Origin: Oligoflexia bacterium
GTDB taxonomy: Bacteria > Bdellovibrionota > Bdellovibrionia > JABDDW01
DNA length: 37,878 nucleotides
NCBI GenBank assembly: GCA_034439615.1
Contig: JAWXAT010000040.1
Coordinates: 1 to 37,878 of the forward strand
Direction of reading: 5' to 3'
Each line of letters begins with the position of its first letter. Positions within the stretch are counted from its first letter, which is position 1. Below the pieces are notes generated by a model. The model did no database searches. It was not told the origin of the DNA and was given only the letters and a program-made list of their open reading frames with translations. Position numbers and translations under genes: made by a program. Below, piece after piece: positions 6,703-15,743 of the stretch.

Positions 6703-7872
6703 ATGGCGTCAGTCTATGGTCCCAAAGACTATTTTTTTACAAGCGAATCAGTTACCGAAGGTCATCCAGATAAAGTCGCAGACCAAATTAGCGATACAAT
6801 CTTAGATGCATTATTAGCACAAGATCCTAGATCACGCGTTGCGTGTGAAACACTAGTTACGACAGGATTAACTCTCATTTCCGGTGAGATCACTACAAAA
6901 GCTTATGTCGATATGGCTGAGCTAGCGCGAAATACAATTCGTAAAATTGGATACACAGATAATGATTCAGGCTTCAATGCTGATTCTTGTGCGGTACTGA
7001 CAAGTATTGGTCGTCAATCACCTGATATTGCAATGGGTGTAGATGAAGGCGGAGAAAAAGAACAAGGCGCTGGCGATCAAGGCATGATGTTTGGTTATGC
7101 TATTAATGAAACTCCAGAGTTGATGCCGCACACAATAAGTTTGTCTCATAAACTCACACGTCGATTGGCAGAAGTTCGTAAAAATGGAACACTGAAATAT
7201 TTGCGCCCCGACGGAAAAAGTCAGGTAACAATTGAATACAAAGACCGAAAAGCCGTAAGAGCAGATGCCATTGTTGTTTCAACACAGCATCATCCTGATG
7301 TAACGCTTAATCAAATTCGTGAAGACGTTATCGAGAATGTTATTAAAAAATCTATTCCTGCGCATTTACTCGATTCAAAAACAAAAATTTATGTCAATCC
7401 AACCGGGCGATTTGTTGTGGGTGGTCCACAAGGTGATGCCGGTTTGACGGGTCGTAAGATTATTGTTGATACATACGGTGGTCATGGTGGCCATGGTGGT
7501 GGAGCATTTTCAGGTAAAGACCCTTCAAAAGTTGATAGATCAGCATGCTATGCTGCACGTCACATTGCTAAAAACGTAGTAGCAAGCGGCGTTGCTGAGC
7601 GTTGCTTGGTGCAAGTTGCCTATGCGATCGGTGTAGCACAACCTATGAGCTTGATGGTTGATACTTTTGGAACAGAAAAAGTATCAGTTGAAAGTATTAA
7701 TAAAGCTGTAAATGAAATTTGGGATCTCAGACCCGCAGCGATTGTTAAGTACTTTGATCTTTTAAAACCACGTTATTTACCCACTGCAGCTTACGGTCAT
7801 TTTGGTCGTACAGAAGAAAGTTTCACATGGGAAAAAACAGAGCGTGCTGAAGCAATTAAAAAATTAGTTTAA
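6703..7872 (+). CDS. metK: S-adenosylmethionine synthetase
   Basis: The 389-residue enzyme makes S-adenosylmethionine from methionine and ATP in the cytoplasm. Visible signatures are [20 protein letters not shown] near the N-terminus, the [12 protein letters not shown] motif (about 126-137), the [20 protein letters not shown] segment and the glycine-rich [19 protein letters not shown] phosphate-binding loop. Length is near the family norm (about 384 aa). The gene has its own promoter and terminator. It converges with ahcY: synthesis of the methyl donor and removal of the by-product SAH are adjacent here. No SAM riboswitch is visible in the 34 bp between promoter and ATG. Confidence 0.98.
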   Translation: MASVYGPKDYFFTSESVTEGHPDKVADQISDTILDALLAQDPRSRVACETLVTTGLTLISGEITTKAYVDMAELARNTIRKIGYTDNDSGFNADSCAVLTSIGRQSPDIAMGVDEGGEKEQGAGDQGMMFGYAINETPELMPHTISLSHKLTRRLAEVRKNGTLKYLRPDGKSQVTIEYKDRKAVRADAIVVSTQHHPDVTLNQIREDVIENVIKKSIPAHLLDSKTKIYVNPTGRFVVGGPQGDAGLTGRKIIVDTYGGHGGHGGGAFSGKDPSKVDRSACYAARHIAKNVVASGVAERCLVQVAYAIGVAQPMSLMVDTFGTEKVSVESINKAVNEIWDLRPAAIVKYFDLLKPRYLPTAAYGHFGRTEESFTWEKTERAEAIKKLV

Positions 7873-7901
7873 GTAAAATGTAGGTGCTCTATTTATATAA
7901 T

Positions 7902-7934
7902 AAAAAGGCCGTCTCGTAAGAGACGGCCTTTTTT
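7902..7934. terminator. Bidirectional intrinsic terminator between metK and ahcY
   Basis: A 14-bp stem (7902-7915 with 7920-7933), core GGCCGTCTC/GAGACGGCC, has A-runs on the left and T-runs on the right, so it terminates metK on plus and ahcY on minus. Confidence 0.95.
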
Positions 7935-7998
7935 ATTGGTAAGTTATGATCCATTTAACTTTGTTAAGTACGATTTCCAAAAAAACATTCTTTAAAAA

Positions 7999-9396
7999 TC
8001 AATACCGATAACTATCAGCTTTGTAGGGGCCGTTCAAAGGAACGCCGATATACTTGGCTTGATCTTCTCTCAAGACTGTCAATTGAGCATTTAGTTTTTT
8101 CAATTGAAGACGAGCTACTTTTTCATCCAAATGTTTAGGCAAAACGTAAACACCAAGTGGGTATCTCTCTGGGTGAGAGAAAAGCTCGATTTGCGCAATG
8201 GTTTGGTTGGCAAATGAAGAAGACATAACGTAACTGGGGTGACCCGTTCCGCAACCTAAATTCACCAAGCGACCTTTAGCCAATAAGATGATGCGTTTTC
8301 CATCGGGGAAAATAACATGATCCACTTGAGGTTTAATTTCTTCCCATTGGTATTTCTCTAAAGATGCAACTTCGATTTCATTATCAAAGTGACCGATGTT
8401 ACAAACGATAGAATTATTTTTCATAGCTTTCATATGATCATGGGTGATGACATTAAAATTACCCGTGGTCGTCACAAAGATATCCGCTTTATCTGCAGCG
8501 TAATCCATGGTTACAACGCGGTATCCTTCCATTGAAGCTTGAAGTGCGCAAATAGGATCAATCTCTGTGACCCAAACTTGAGCTGAAAGTGCACGTAAGG
8601 CTTGAGCTGAACCTTTGCCCACATCTCCATAACCTGCTACCACAGCAACTTTGCCGGCAATCATAACGTCTGTTGCTCGTTTGATACCATCAACGAGTGA
8701 TTCACGGCATCCGTAGAGATTGTCAAATTTTGATTTTGTAACAGAGTCATTAACATTAATTGCAGGAAATTTTAATTCTCCACGAGCATGCATTTGAATC
8801 AGGCGATGAACGCCTGTAGTGGTTTCTTCAGTAACACCTTTGATTTTTGAAAGACGCTCTGAGTACCAGTGAGGGTGTTTTGAAAGTTTATCTTTAATAG
8901 ATTGAAACAAAATTGTTTCTTCTTCTGAGTGGGGTTTTTCTAAAACGCTTTTGTCTTTTTCAGCGCGTGTTCCTAAATGTAAAAGTAAAGTAGCATCGCC
9001 ACCATCATCTAAAATCATGTTTGAGAATTTGCCACCCGGCCATTCAAAAATGCGATGAGTGTAATCCCAATATTCTTTAAGGCTTTCACCTTTAACCGCA
9101 AAAACAGGATACCCAGCTTTTGCAATAGCTGCGGCAGCGTGATCTTGTGTTGAAAAGATATTACATGAAGCCCATCTGACTTCAGCACCAAGGGCTGCGA
9201 GTGTTTCAATAAGCACAGCTGTTTGAATAGTCATGTGCAAAGAACCTGTGATAAGAGCACCTTTGAGAGGTTGTGTTTTAGCAAACTCTTCTCTGATGGC
9301 CATAAGACCTGGCATCTCTGTCTCGGCAATTTTAATTTCTTTGCGACCCCAGTCAGCAAGACTGATATCGGCTATGACGTAATCTTTATTTTCCAT
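7999..9396 (-). CDS. ahcY: Adenosylhomocysteinase (SAH hydrolase)
   Basis: The 465-residue NAD-dependent enzyme splits S-adenosylhomocysteine to adenosine and homocysteine, relieving methyltransferase inhibition. Diagnostic features are [18 protein letters not shown], the substrate region with DDGGDATLL, the NAD-binding Rossmann motif [20 protein letters not shown]-like segment (GYGDVGKG), [10 protein letters not shown], and the C-terminus [10 protein letters not shown] that reaches across subunits. Length matches the longer bacterial class. The ATG at 9396 is preceded by GAGGAG. It is monocistronic, ends at the bidirectional terminator shared with metK and has a SAH-riboswitch leader, so expression should rise when SAH accumulates. 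Confidence 0.98.
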   Translation of the reverse strand: MENKDYVIADISLADWGRKEIKIAETEMPGLMAIREEFAKTQPLKGALITGSLHMTIQTAVLIETLAALGAEVRWASCNIFSTQDHAAAAIAKAGYPVFAVKGESLKEYWDYTHRIFEWPGGKFSNMILDDGGDATLLLHLGTRAEKDKSVLEKPHSEEETILFQSIKDKLSKHPHWYSERLSKIKGVTEETTTGVHRLIQMHARGELKFPAINVNDSVTKSKFDNLYGCRESLVDGIKRATDVMIAGKVAVVAGYGDVGKGSAQALRALSAQVWVTEIDPICALQASMEGYRVVTMDYAADKADIFVTTTGNFNVITHDHMKAMKNNSIVCNIGHFDNEIEVASLEKYQWEEIKPQVDHVIFPDGKRIILLAKGRLVNLGCGTGHPSYVMSSSFANQTIAQIELFSHPERYPLGVYVLPKHLDEKVARLQLKKLNAQLTVLREDQAKYIGVPLNGPYKADSYRY

Positions 9397-9490
9397 TTGT
9401 GGAATCTCCTCTTATAAATCGCGCAAAACATGACAAGGAGATGAATAGATTGCTTCTCACCTTGTGCGTGTGTCGCACGATTGATTAGGT

Positions 9491-9559
9491 GAGCGCCGTT
9501 TAATGAATAGAATCTGAGCCTAGGGCAACTGATCTGCCTCGCAACGCTCCTCAAATTCT
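9491..9559 (-). promoter_or_regulatory. S-adenosylhomocysteine (SAH) riboswitch
   Basis: On the minus strand a 10-bp P1 helix (AGAATTTGAG with CTCAGATTCT) encloses AGGAGCGTTGCGAGG and a TAGGCTC strand. Downstream, AACGGCGCTC can pair with GAGCG from the 5' half to form a pseudoknot. GGAGCGUUGC, GGCUC and AACGGCGCUC are the conserved blocks of the SAH riboswitch family, which precedes ahcY in many proteobacteria. About 95 nt separate it from the start codon. Known members turn expression on when SAH binds. Confidence 0.9.
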
Positions 9560-9566
9560 GTATTTT

Positions 9567-9595
9567 CTTATATCTAAAATTGGGAAGGTTTGAAA
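9567..9595 (-). promoter_or_regulatory. Sigma-70 promoter of the riboswitch-ahcY transcript
   Basis: On the minus strand TTTCAA (9595-9590), a 17-bp spacer and TATAAG (9572-9567) place the start just ahead of the riboswitch P1 helix. Confidence 0.6.
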
Positions 9596-9686
9596 CTGGA
9601 AAATAGCACCTAATGCATTAATGTGGCGCATTACAGGTAAGTCAAAACAGATATGTCAAGGCGATCGAAGCAAAGCAAACCGTCTC

Positions 9687-9715
9687 TTGCATTAAATCTA
9701 AAGGCCTCTTACGAT
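9687..9715 (+). promoter_or_regulatory. Candidate promoter of the serine protease gene
   Basis: TTGCAT (9687-9692), 17 bp and TACGAT (9710-9715) lie about 30 bp before the preferred start at 9746. Both hexamers are moderate matches. Confidence 0.35.
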
Positions 9716-9745
9716 TTTAAGAATAAAATCTTTATGGGGAGTGCT

Positions 9746-10567
9746 ATGAAGTATATTTTTCTGTCCACAATTATTTTGTCGCTTCTATTTTCAACAACAA
9801 AAAGTTTCGCACTGATCAATGGCGTCATTGATCATACGGGTAAGTTCCCATTTGTTGCTTTAGTGGGCGGGTGCACGGCCACTAAAGTGAGTCCTCAACA
9901 TTATATTTTAGCAGCGCATTGCTACATGCAAAAAATAAAGCCTCTTATCCATACAATGAAAAATTCAAAACAAGCACTCTCATTAGATAATTCTCAAATC
10001 TCCCTACATCCCTCCTGGATTGAAACTTGCTCTAAAATAAATTGTTCTGGTTTAGAAATCGGAACTCCTCAGGATAACCCGCGTAAAGTTGATCTTGCCA
10101 TCGTGAAACTTGCAAAGCCTGATTACTCAATTCCATTTGTACAAATTGATTACGGCTCTATCAACACAGGTGAGTCAGTTGTCATCGCGGGGTTTGGTTG
10201 CACAGCCGATATTGGTGAAGAGGGCGATGGCCTGCGCTATGCTGAAAGTATTGTTGTGAGCGCAGATATCATGAAGCACCAACATTCTTTATATGCACCA
10301 GTAGCCGACCTTGCATCGCAAAGTAACTTTGTCACTCCTGGTTATTCATACAACACTCGGTATTCAAGTTTATGCCCCGGAGATTCTGGTGGGCCTGTGT
10401 TTCGAATGAAGAATAGCTCTCCTGTGCTCATAGGAATCAATGCGGACTACACATTTTTTGGCCCCTATGAACGAAGTATATCTGTGACCAACGTTCACAC
10501 CCGTATCAGTGATGATAGTTTTTATTCAGTAGGTAAATGGGTTCGTGAACAGCTATTGAAATTATAA
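9746..10567 (+). CDS. Secreted trypsin-family (S1) serine protease
   Basis: The start at ATG 9746 is preferred because GGGGAG lies 5 bp upstream and residues 1-22 form a typical Sec signal peptide; the in-frame ATG at 9653 would bury it behind 31 hydrophilic residues. The 273-aa product has the S1 triad: His58 in AAHC, Asp116 in VDLAIVKL and Ser214 in GDSGGPV. The mature chain would begin LINGV, close to the S1 activation-site sequence. The residue six before the catalytic Ser is Ser rather than Asp, suggesting chymotrypsin-like rather than trypsin-like preference. There are several Cys for disulfides. It likely acts in the periplasm or outside the cell; in a predatory lineage it could degrade prey protein, but nothing here proves that. 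It stands alone, not in an operon. Confidence 0.92.
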   Translation: MKYIFLSTIILSLLFSTTKSFALINGVIDHTGKFPFVALVGGCTATKVSPQHYILAAHCYMQKIKPLIHTMKNSKQALSLDNSQISLHPSWIETCSKINCSGLEIGTPQDNPRKVDLAIVKLAKPDYSIPFVQIDYGSINTGESVVIAGFGCTADIGEEGDGLRYAESIVVSADIMKHQHSLYAPVADLASQSNFVTPGYSYNTRYSSLCPGDSGGPVFRMKNSSPVLIGINADYTFFGPYERSISVTNVHTRISDDSFYSVGKWVREQLLKL

Positions 10568-10716
10568 AAATCCAAAAACGATTTTCATTTTACAACACAT
10601 CACATTGATCCTTGCGACCATGACCCCTTTTGTATTATTGAACATGAAGTTTTGGCTTACTCACTAGGCTTTAGTCCACTCGTAAAACCATTAAAAAATT
10701 CCGATAAAGTCATGAG

Positions 10717-12465
10717 ATGTATCACTATGAGATTTTTCAGATTTTTAGAATTTTTAAAAAGGTAAAACCGTTAACAGCAGTTGTGTGGATTGTTTTATTT
10801 TTAGCCACAAACCTCGCTGTTTTACCCGCCACCACTTTTGCTGTTGAAGTAAAATCCGATGCTACATGTATTAAAGTTGAAAAAGACCTCGAAGCACTTT
10901 TTCAAAACCCCAAAAATGATAATCAACTTTACGTCGATAATTATAAAGACCCAAAACGAACCAGCGTGCAATCAGAAGTTGTCACCACGCGTACTACCAA
11001 TAATATTCCTACCATCAAGAAAAAAGGTACTGACGACTACACTTACTTACACCAAAACTTGGTTCTTCGCGAAATGCGTAAAAATAATATTCTTACAAAG
11101 CAAGACATGCTTATTTATAGCGATTATAAAACTTTGCGTTTGAGTCTTAAGACAAAGCCCCATGGTAAAATGGATGAAAAACTCACCCGTGCGCTTGATA
11201 AAGTTTATGACCAAGCGGGTAAGGATTGGCTTGAGTATATGAAGTTAAAGCGTCCTGATCTTTTGGATGAACTTCTTAAAGCAGGTTTTGTTGATCCCAC
11301 ACGTCCACAAGACTTGCCCGGAAAATTATTTAGAGGAGCCTTTGGTGAAAACTCTGCTTCTCCCGAAGAAGTTGCTTTAGCCGTTCGTGCGGCTCGCTAC
11401 TTTGATAAAGACGGAATTATTAATATCGGCTTAGTGACAGAAGATCTTTTAAAATTGCGTGCTGAAGTTTTTGAGCGTCGAATTGCACTTTCACAAAAAT
11501 TTGGAAAAACTGCTTTATTCACCAACCGCGGCTCAACGGGTACGCTGACATCCGATGTCTTTGCTATTTTAAGAAAAACGCAGGACAAAAAAGAAATCGA
11601 AAAACAATTAAATGCTCTTCTCAATGGCAAGCAAGTACTGAGTTCTCAAGATATTGATGACATCATGATGTATAATCGACAGGTCGATGTTTTTTCTCCG
11701 ACCATTGACCCTCAAGTTGAAAGAGCTGATTTTAATTTTGATTCGACTGTAGACGTCACTTCAGCAGATTGTGGCGGCTTAGGTGGATTTAACCAGCAAT
11801 GTACAGCTGAAGCATTAGCTCAAGTGGGTAAATACGGCTCACTTAAAGACACCACTTTTGTAGTTCAAAAAGGAATTAAAAAAGCAGATGAGTATTTGAC
11901 GCGTTTTGAAACAGAACTTAAAAAACAATATGCTAGGGCTAAAGGTTCTGAAAGCCGCAGTTTTTCAAAGATAAATGCTGATGTAGTGAAGGGGGGAGAT
12001 GACTTCCATCTCAAGACTCCTATTAGAGAAAAGCTCACTATGGATCAAAAGAAAAATTTCGTTCGCGGTTTAGGAAGGCCAACGGATAATACGCTTAGAC
12101 CTGGAAATTTTCGTATCACTTTTGGAGCGCAAAATCGTGCTGAAGTTTCAGTACTTGAAAGTGTTGAGAAAAAAATAAGGGATAAATTACTTGTGCCCCC
12201 GGGGCGAAATTCCAAGGATTTTATTATAGCTGTAAATGTGAAACACACTCCTGAAGGTTCCTTTCTTGAGTTTTTTGTGGGTGGAGAAAAAATCCCAGCG
12301 CGTTTTAAGCAAGAGATCGAAAACAGTGCTCAACAGATTCTCAAAGAATCAGAGTTTTCAACTTATAAGCTTGCCCCTCATACAGCTGATTCGTCTCCTG
12401 TTTGGCTAGCACCTCCTTTACCGAAAAAGCAAATACGTAACATAAGCAGTCATCCATCAAATTAG
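10717..12465 (+). CDS. Large exported protein of unknown function
   Basis: The 582-residue product has an N-terminal hydrophobic segment (about 20-42, ending ATTFAVE) that looks like a signal peptide with a long positively charged n-region. No lipobox, TM helix or repeat follows. The body is rich in charged helices; three Cys occur (Cys51 and a pair in the DCGGLGGFNQQC stretch near 350-361, which could form a disulfide). The last 25 residues are proline/serine rich. I recognise no domain. The leader (10568-10716) contains TCCGATAA (10700-10707), a partial sigma-28 -10 element without a good -35. It stands alone between the protease and the small lipoprotein, in an accessory island of exported proteins. 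Confidence 0.8.
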   Translation: MYHYEIFQIFRIFKKVKPLTAVVWIVLFLATNLAVLPATTFAVEVKSDATCIKVEKDLEALFQNPKNDNQLYVDNYKDPKRTSVQSEVVTTRTTNNIPTIKKKGTDDYTYLHQNLVLREMRKNNILTKQDMLIYSDYKTLRLSLKTKPHGKMDEKLTRALDKVYDQAGKDWLEYMKLKRPDLLDELLKAGFVDPTRPQDLPGKLFRGAFGENSASPEEVALAVRAARYFDKDGIINIGLVTEDLLKLRAEVFERRIALSQKFGKTALFTNRGSTGTLTSDVFAILRKTQDKKEIEKQLNALLNGKQVLSSQDIDDIMMYNRQVDVFSPTIDPQVERADFNFDSTVDVTSADCGGLGGFNQQCTAEALAQVGKYGSLKDTTFVVQKGIKKADEYLTRFETELKKQYARAKGSESRSFSKINADVVKGGDDFHLKTPIREKLTMDQKKNFVRGLGRPTDNTLRPGNFRITFGAQNRAEVSVLESVEKKIRDKLLVPPGRNSKDFIIAVNVKHTPEGSFLEFFVGGEKIPARFKQEIENSAQQILKESEFSTYKLAPHTADSSPVWLAPPLPKKQIRNISSHPSN

Positions 12466-12554
12466 CCTAAGTCATTAATTTATCTGGTTTATTAAGCCTT
12501 ACCTTCATCACCTAAGTGCCTCGCATATCAATCTAATATTCTAGCCAAAGGTCC

Positions 12555-12581
12555 TAAAGCTCCGCGTTAAAAGACCGATAG
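12555..12581 (+). promoter_or_regulatory. Sigma-28 (FliA)-like promoter of the small lipoprotein gene
   Basis: TAAAGCTC (12555-12562), exactly 11 bp, and ACCGATAG (12574-12581) compare with TAAAGTTT-N11-GCCGATAA (6/8 and 6/8). The ATG follows 20 bp downstream. Confidence 0.5.
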
Positions 12582-12601
12582 ATAATGTAAGGGGTAGCGG
12601 A

Positions 12602-12823
12602 ATGAAGGCCAGTATGTCGCAGTTTGTAACTCGGTACGCGTTTGCATTCACAGTGATGTTCATGCTTTTAGGTTATCAAAACTGTAGTTTTAGCACTCAA
12701 AGCATAAATGATATCAATAGACAGCCAACCTCAGTTCAGGCGCCAGTAGTAGAACCCTTGGTTGAGCCACAATCTGATAAATCCTCAGCTATTTCTGAAG
12801 TGGCATGCATTAAAGACTGCTAA
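12602..12823 (+). CDS. Small putative lipoprotein
   Basis: The 73-residue product has a charged n-region, a hydrophobic stretch (about 10-24) and a Cys in GYQNCS at position 28. The Cys context is not a strict lipobox, but a hydrophobic stretch followed by QNC is plausible for a lipoprotein in this lineage. The remainder is short, Pro/Val/Glu-rich and ends in a Cys pair (ACIKDC). No domain is recognised. A GGGGTAGCGG tract provides a ribosome binding site. It is preceded by a sigma-28-like promoter. It could be a small surface peptide or a lysis/entericidin-like lipopeptide; function unknown. Confidence 0.65.
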   Translation: MKASMSQFVTRYAFAFTVMFMLLGYQNCSFSTQSINDINRQPTSVQAPVVEPLVEPQSDKSSAISEVACIKDC

Positions 12824-12862
12824 TTTAAATTACGCCACGCATTAAATATATTGCAACGTATT

Positions 12863-12877
12863 GTTACGTATAGTAAC
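12863..12877. promoter_or_regulatory. Palindromic operator candidate before the RHH gene
   Basis: GTTAC-GTATA-GTAAC is a perfect 5-5-5 inverted repeat ending 8 bp before the start of the ribbon-helix-helix gene, with another ACGTA/TTG direct repeat just upstream (12857-12867). Such positioning suits autoregulation by an RHH dimer. Confidence 0.45.
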
Positions 12878-12885
12878 TCTCAAGC

Positions 12886-13107
12886 ATGGCGACAAAAAAA
12901 ATTACAACAACAGTTTATATTACCGAAGAGCAAAATCAGCTCCTCAAAGAACTCAACAAGCGCACAAAAGTGCCCGTGGCAGAGTTCATACGTGAAGGTA
13001 TTGATTTGATTTTAGAGAAAAACCGCTCGCGTTTACCTGGGCAAATTGATTTAAGCCCTACCGAATTTAAAGCACATTCAAATAACTCCAATATTCTCGA
13101 CAATTAA
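12886..13107 (+). CDS. Ribbon-helix-helix (CopG/Arc-type) DNA-binding protein
   Basis: The 73-residue protein begins with a basic strand KKITTTVYITEEQ (residues 4-16), then helix A QLLKELNKRTKV, a turn, and helix B PVAEFIREGIDLILEK. This is the canonical RHH pattern in which the N-terminal strand of a dimer enters the DNA major groove. The C-terminal tail (about 50-73) is short and hydrophilic. No toxin gene is next to it, so it need not be an antitoxin. It lies 30 bp before lepA and 62 bp after the small lipoprotein. A palindrome sits immediately upstream. It could autoregulate or control the downstream lepA-lepB-pyr genes. Confidence 0.85.
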   Translation: MATKKITTTVYITEEQNQLLKELNKRTKVPVAEFIREGIDLILEKNRSRLPGQIDLSPTEFKAHSNNSNILDN

Positions 13108-13137
13108 GCTCGCAGCACCTATAAATTAGCGTCGATC

Positions 13138-14943
13138 ATGAAAAACAATCTTGAACATATCCGAAATTTTTCAATCATTGCCCACATCGATCACGGCAAA
13201 AGCACTCTTGCTGATGGACTCATTGAGTTCACAGGAGCACTTTCCCAGCGTGAGCGAAAAGATCAATTTCTAGATAATATGGAACTAGAACGTGAGCGCG
13301 GCATTACAATAAAAGCTCAAACAGTGCGACTTACATACAAAGCAAAAAATGGAAAAACTTATCAACTCAATTTGATCGATACCCCCGGGCATGTTGATTT
13401 TAGCTATGAAGTTTCAAGATCTCTTGCTGCTTGCGAGGGGGCAATTCTTGTTGTCGATGCGTCTCAGGGTGTTGAAGCTCAAACTTTAGCCAATGTTTAC
13501 ATGGCTCTTGATAGCAATTTAGAGATCATTCCAGTTCTTAATAAAATCGATCTTCCTGCCGCTGACCCAGATGGTGTGAAACAACAAATTGAAGATGCAA
13601 TTGGCATTGATGCCAGTGGTGCTATTTATGCAAGTGCTAAAGAAAAAATCGGTATCGAAGAAATTCTAGAGGCCGTAGTAGCCAAGGTTCCTGCTCCCAC
13701 AGGTGATAAAGACAACGTACTTCAGGCTTTGATTTTTGATAGCTGGTTTGACCCGTATCAAGGTGTGGTTATTTTAGTGCGCGTGATGGAGGGCACCGTC
13801 AAGCCTGGAATGAAAATCAGGCTGATGAGTATTGGTAAAGACTTTGAAGTTTTAAAAGTCGGTGCTTTTATGCCTTTTGCACAACAACTCACAGAGCTTA
13901 ATCCCGGTGAAGTAGGTTTTATTATTTCAGGTATTAAAGACGTTCATGATTCAAAAATCGGTGACACGGTTACGAGTTCTAAAAATCCATCAACAACACC
14001 ACTTGTGGGTTTTAAAGTAGTAAAACCGATGGTGTTTAGCGGCATATTTCCTGTCGACGGGCCAGATTATGACAATCTTCGTGATGCGCTTGAAAAGCTA
14101 GCATTGAATGACTCAAGTTTTTCATTTGAACCTGAAACAAGTATCGCTTTGGGTTTTGGTTTTCGATGCGGGTTTTTAGGTCTTCTTCATATGGAGATTA
14201 TCCAGCAGCGTTTAGAGCGTGAGTATAATCTTAATCTGATTACAACAGCACCAAGTGTTGTATATAGAATTACAAAAACAGACGGTGAAGTTTTAGAATT
14301 AGAAAATCCTGCGGATCTTCCTCCTACAACCCAGATTGCCAAGTTTGAAGAACCCATCATCACCGCGACGATTCACTGCCCCTCAGAATTTATCGGTGGA
14401 ATTTTAAAACTCTGTGAAGACAGACGGGGAATTCAAAAAAAGCTCGAGTACTCGACGACCAATAAAGCAATTATAATGTACGAGCTTCCGCTAAACGAAG
14501 TGGTTTTAGATTTTTATGATAAATTAAAAAGTATCTCAAAAGGTTACGCCTCACTTGATTATGAATTTCTTGAATTTAGAGAAAGCCAATTAGTGAAGGT
14601 CGACATTCTGATCAATACAGAACCCGTTGATGCGTTGTCACTTATCGTACATGAAAGTAAAGCTGTGGTCCGGGGTCGTAAGTTGACAGAAAAACTCAAG
14701 GAGCTTTTGACTCGTCAGCAATTTCAAGTAGCAATCCAGGCTGCAATTGGCGCTAAAGTTATTGCCCGCGAAACGCTTGGCGCGCTGCGAAAAGATGTTA
14801 CTGCGAAATGTTATGGCGGAGATATTAGTCGTAAGCGTAAGCTCTTAGAGAAGCAAAAAGAAGGCAAAAAACGTATGAAGCAGGTGGGAAATGTTGAGAT
14901 TCCACAAGAGGCTTTCTTGGCGATCTTAAAAACGGAGGAGTGA
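13138..14943 (+). CDS. lepA: Elongation factor 4 (LepA) GTPase
   Basis: The 601-residue GTPase has G1 [10 protein letters not shown]3 DTPGH and G4 NKIDL, followed by EF-G-like domains II, III and V and the LepA-specific C-terminal domain with [17 protein letters not shown] and [19 protein letters not shown]-type segments. It binds ribosomes and affects translocation and initiation. Length equals that of E. coli LepA (599). The stop overlaps the start region of the first signal peptidase, the widespread lepA-lepB operon arrangement. No clear ribosome binding site precedes the ATG. Confidence 0.98.
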   Translation: MKNNLEHIRNFSIIAHIDHGKSTLADGLIEFTGALSQRERKDQFLDNMELERERGITIKAQTVRLTYKAKNGKTYQLNLIDTPGHVDFSYEVSRSLAACEGAILVVDASQGVEAQTLANVYMALDSNLEIIPVLNKIDLPAADPDGVKQQIEDAIGIDASGAIYASAKEKIGIEEILEAVVAKVPAPTGDKDNVLQALIFDSWFDPYQGVVILVRVMEGTVKPGMKIRLMSIGKDFEVLKVGAFMPFAQQLTELNPGEVGFIISGIKDVHDSKIGDTVTSSKNPSTTPLVGFKVVKPMVFSGIFPVDGPDYDNLRDALEKLALNDSSFSFEPETSIALGFGFRCGFLGLLHMEIIQQRLEREYNLNLITTAPSVVYRITKTDGEVLELENPADLPPTTQIAKFEEPIITATIHCPSEFIGGILKLCEDRRGIQKKLEYSTTNKAIIMYELPLNEVVLDFYDKLKSISKGYASLDYEFLEFRESQLVKVDILINTEPVDALSLIVHESKAVVRGRKLTEKLKELLTRQQFQVAIQAAIGAKVIARETLGALRKDVTAKCYGGDISRKRKLLEKQKEGKKRMKQVGNVEIPQEAFLAILKTEE

Positions 14944-15725
14944 TGTCAGCTTTTGTAGAAAATGTAAAACGTTTTTTGGGTATCGGTCGTAGTGGTAATT
15001 CAGATCAACGTGGAACATGGGGGAGTGGTTTTGGATCCCTATTTTTAGCAGTTGCAGTAGCACTTACCATTCGTTGGTGTCTGATTGAAGCCTACGTCAT
15101 TCCTTCTGGCAGTATGTTGCCCTCGCTTTTGATTCAAGATCATATTTTTGTAAATAAATTCGTATACGGTGTGCGCATTCCTTTTTCAAAAGAATGGTTA
15201 GCACGTTTTAGTCAGCCTCAACGAGGTGATGTTATTGTTTTTAAATACCCTGAAGACGAGAGTACATTTTTTATTAAGCGCGTTGTCGGAATACCGGGAG
15301 ATAAATTATCTTGGGATGGACAACAACTCACCATCAATGGTCAAAAAATTCCAACATCTGAGAATCCCAAAAAAGATTTCTTTTTCTCAATTCTCAATGA
15401 TCGTGAAATGGCCGGTGGTAAAGAGTCTTATGATCTTATGGAAGAAAAACTAGACGGTAATCCTCACCCCACACTTGTTAAAAAAGATGCCGTTCATACA
15501 TTAGTTGAAGGTCAAGAAGTTCCACCTAATTCACTATTTGTCATGGGTGATAACCGCGATAATTCAAACGACAGTCGCTATTGGGGTTTTGTTCCCCAAG
15601 AAAATATTTTAGGTCGCGCTATGTTTGTTTGGCTCAGTTGCGATGAAACATTGCCTGCTCCTGTTAATTTTATTTGCAGTCCATTAGCCATACGCTGGAA
15701 GCGGCTTTTTCACTCTGTACACTAA
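14943..15725 (+). CDS. lepB: Signal peptidase I (first copy)
   Basis: The 260-residue type I signal peptidase removes signal peptides at the periplasmic face of the inner membrane. One TM helix (about 31-50) precedes the catalytic motif IPSGSM (Ser57); the general base is Lys112 in FFIKRVVGIPGD; box E is GDNRDNSNDSRYWGFVP. ATG 14943 is preferred over GTG 14940 because GGAGG at 14934 is better spaced. It overlaps the lepA stop (TGATG). A second paralogue follows after 18 bp. The C-terminus has CxxxxxxxxxxxxC that may be redox relevant, but this is speculative. Confidence 0.95.
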   Translation: MSAFVENVKRFLGIGRSGNSDQRGTWGSGFGSLFLAVAVALTIRWCLIEAYVIPSGSMLPSLLIQDHIFVNKFVYGVRIPFSKEWLARFSQPQRGDVIVFKYPEDESTFFIKRVVGIPGDKLSWDGQQLTINGQKIPTSENPKKDFFFSILNDREMAGGKESYDLMEEKLDGNPHPTLVKKDAVHTLVEGQEVPPNSLFVMGDNRDNSNDSRYWGFVPQENILGRAMFVWLSCDETLPAPVNFICSPLAIRWKRLFHSVH

Positions 15726-15743
15726 GCTGTTGGGGTATTCATT

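Noticed and set aside
10700-10707. Sigma-28 promoter before the 582-aa gene
   Set aside because: TCCGATAA is only a partial match and no TAAAGTTT-like -35 lies at 11 bp.
12886-13107. Type II toxin-antitoxin antitoxin
   Set aside because: No toxin-sized frame is adjacent; the following gene is lepA and the preceding one is a lipoprotein.
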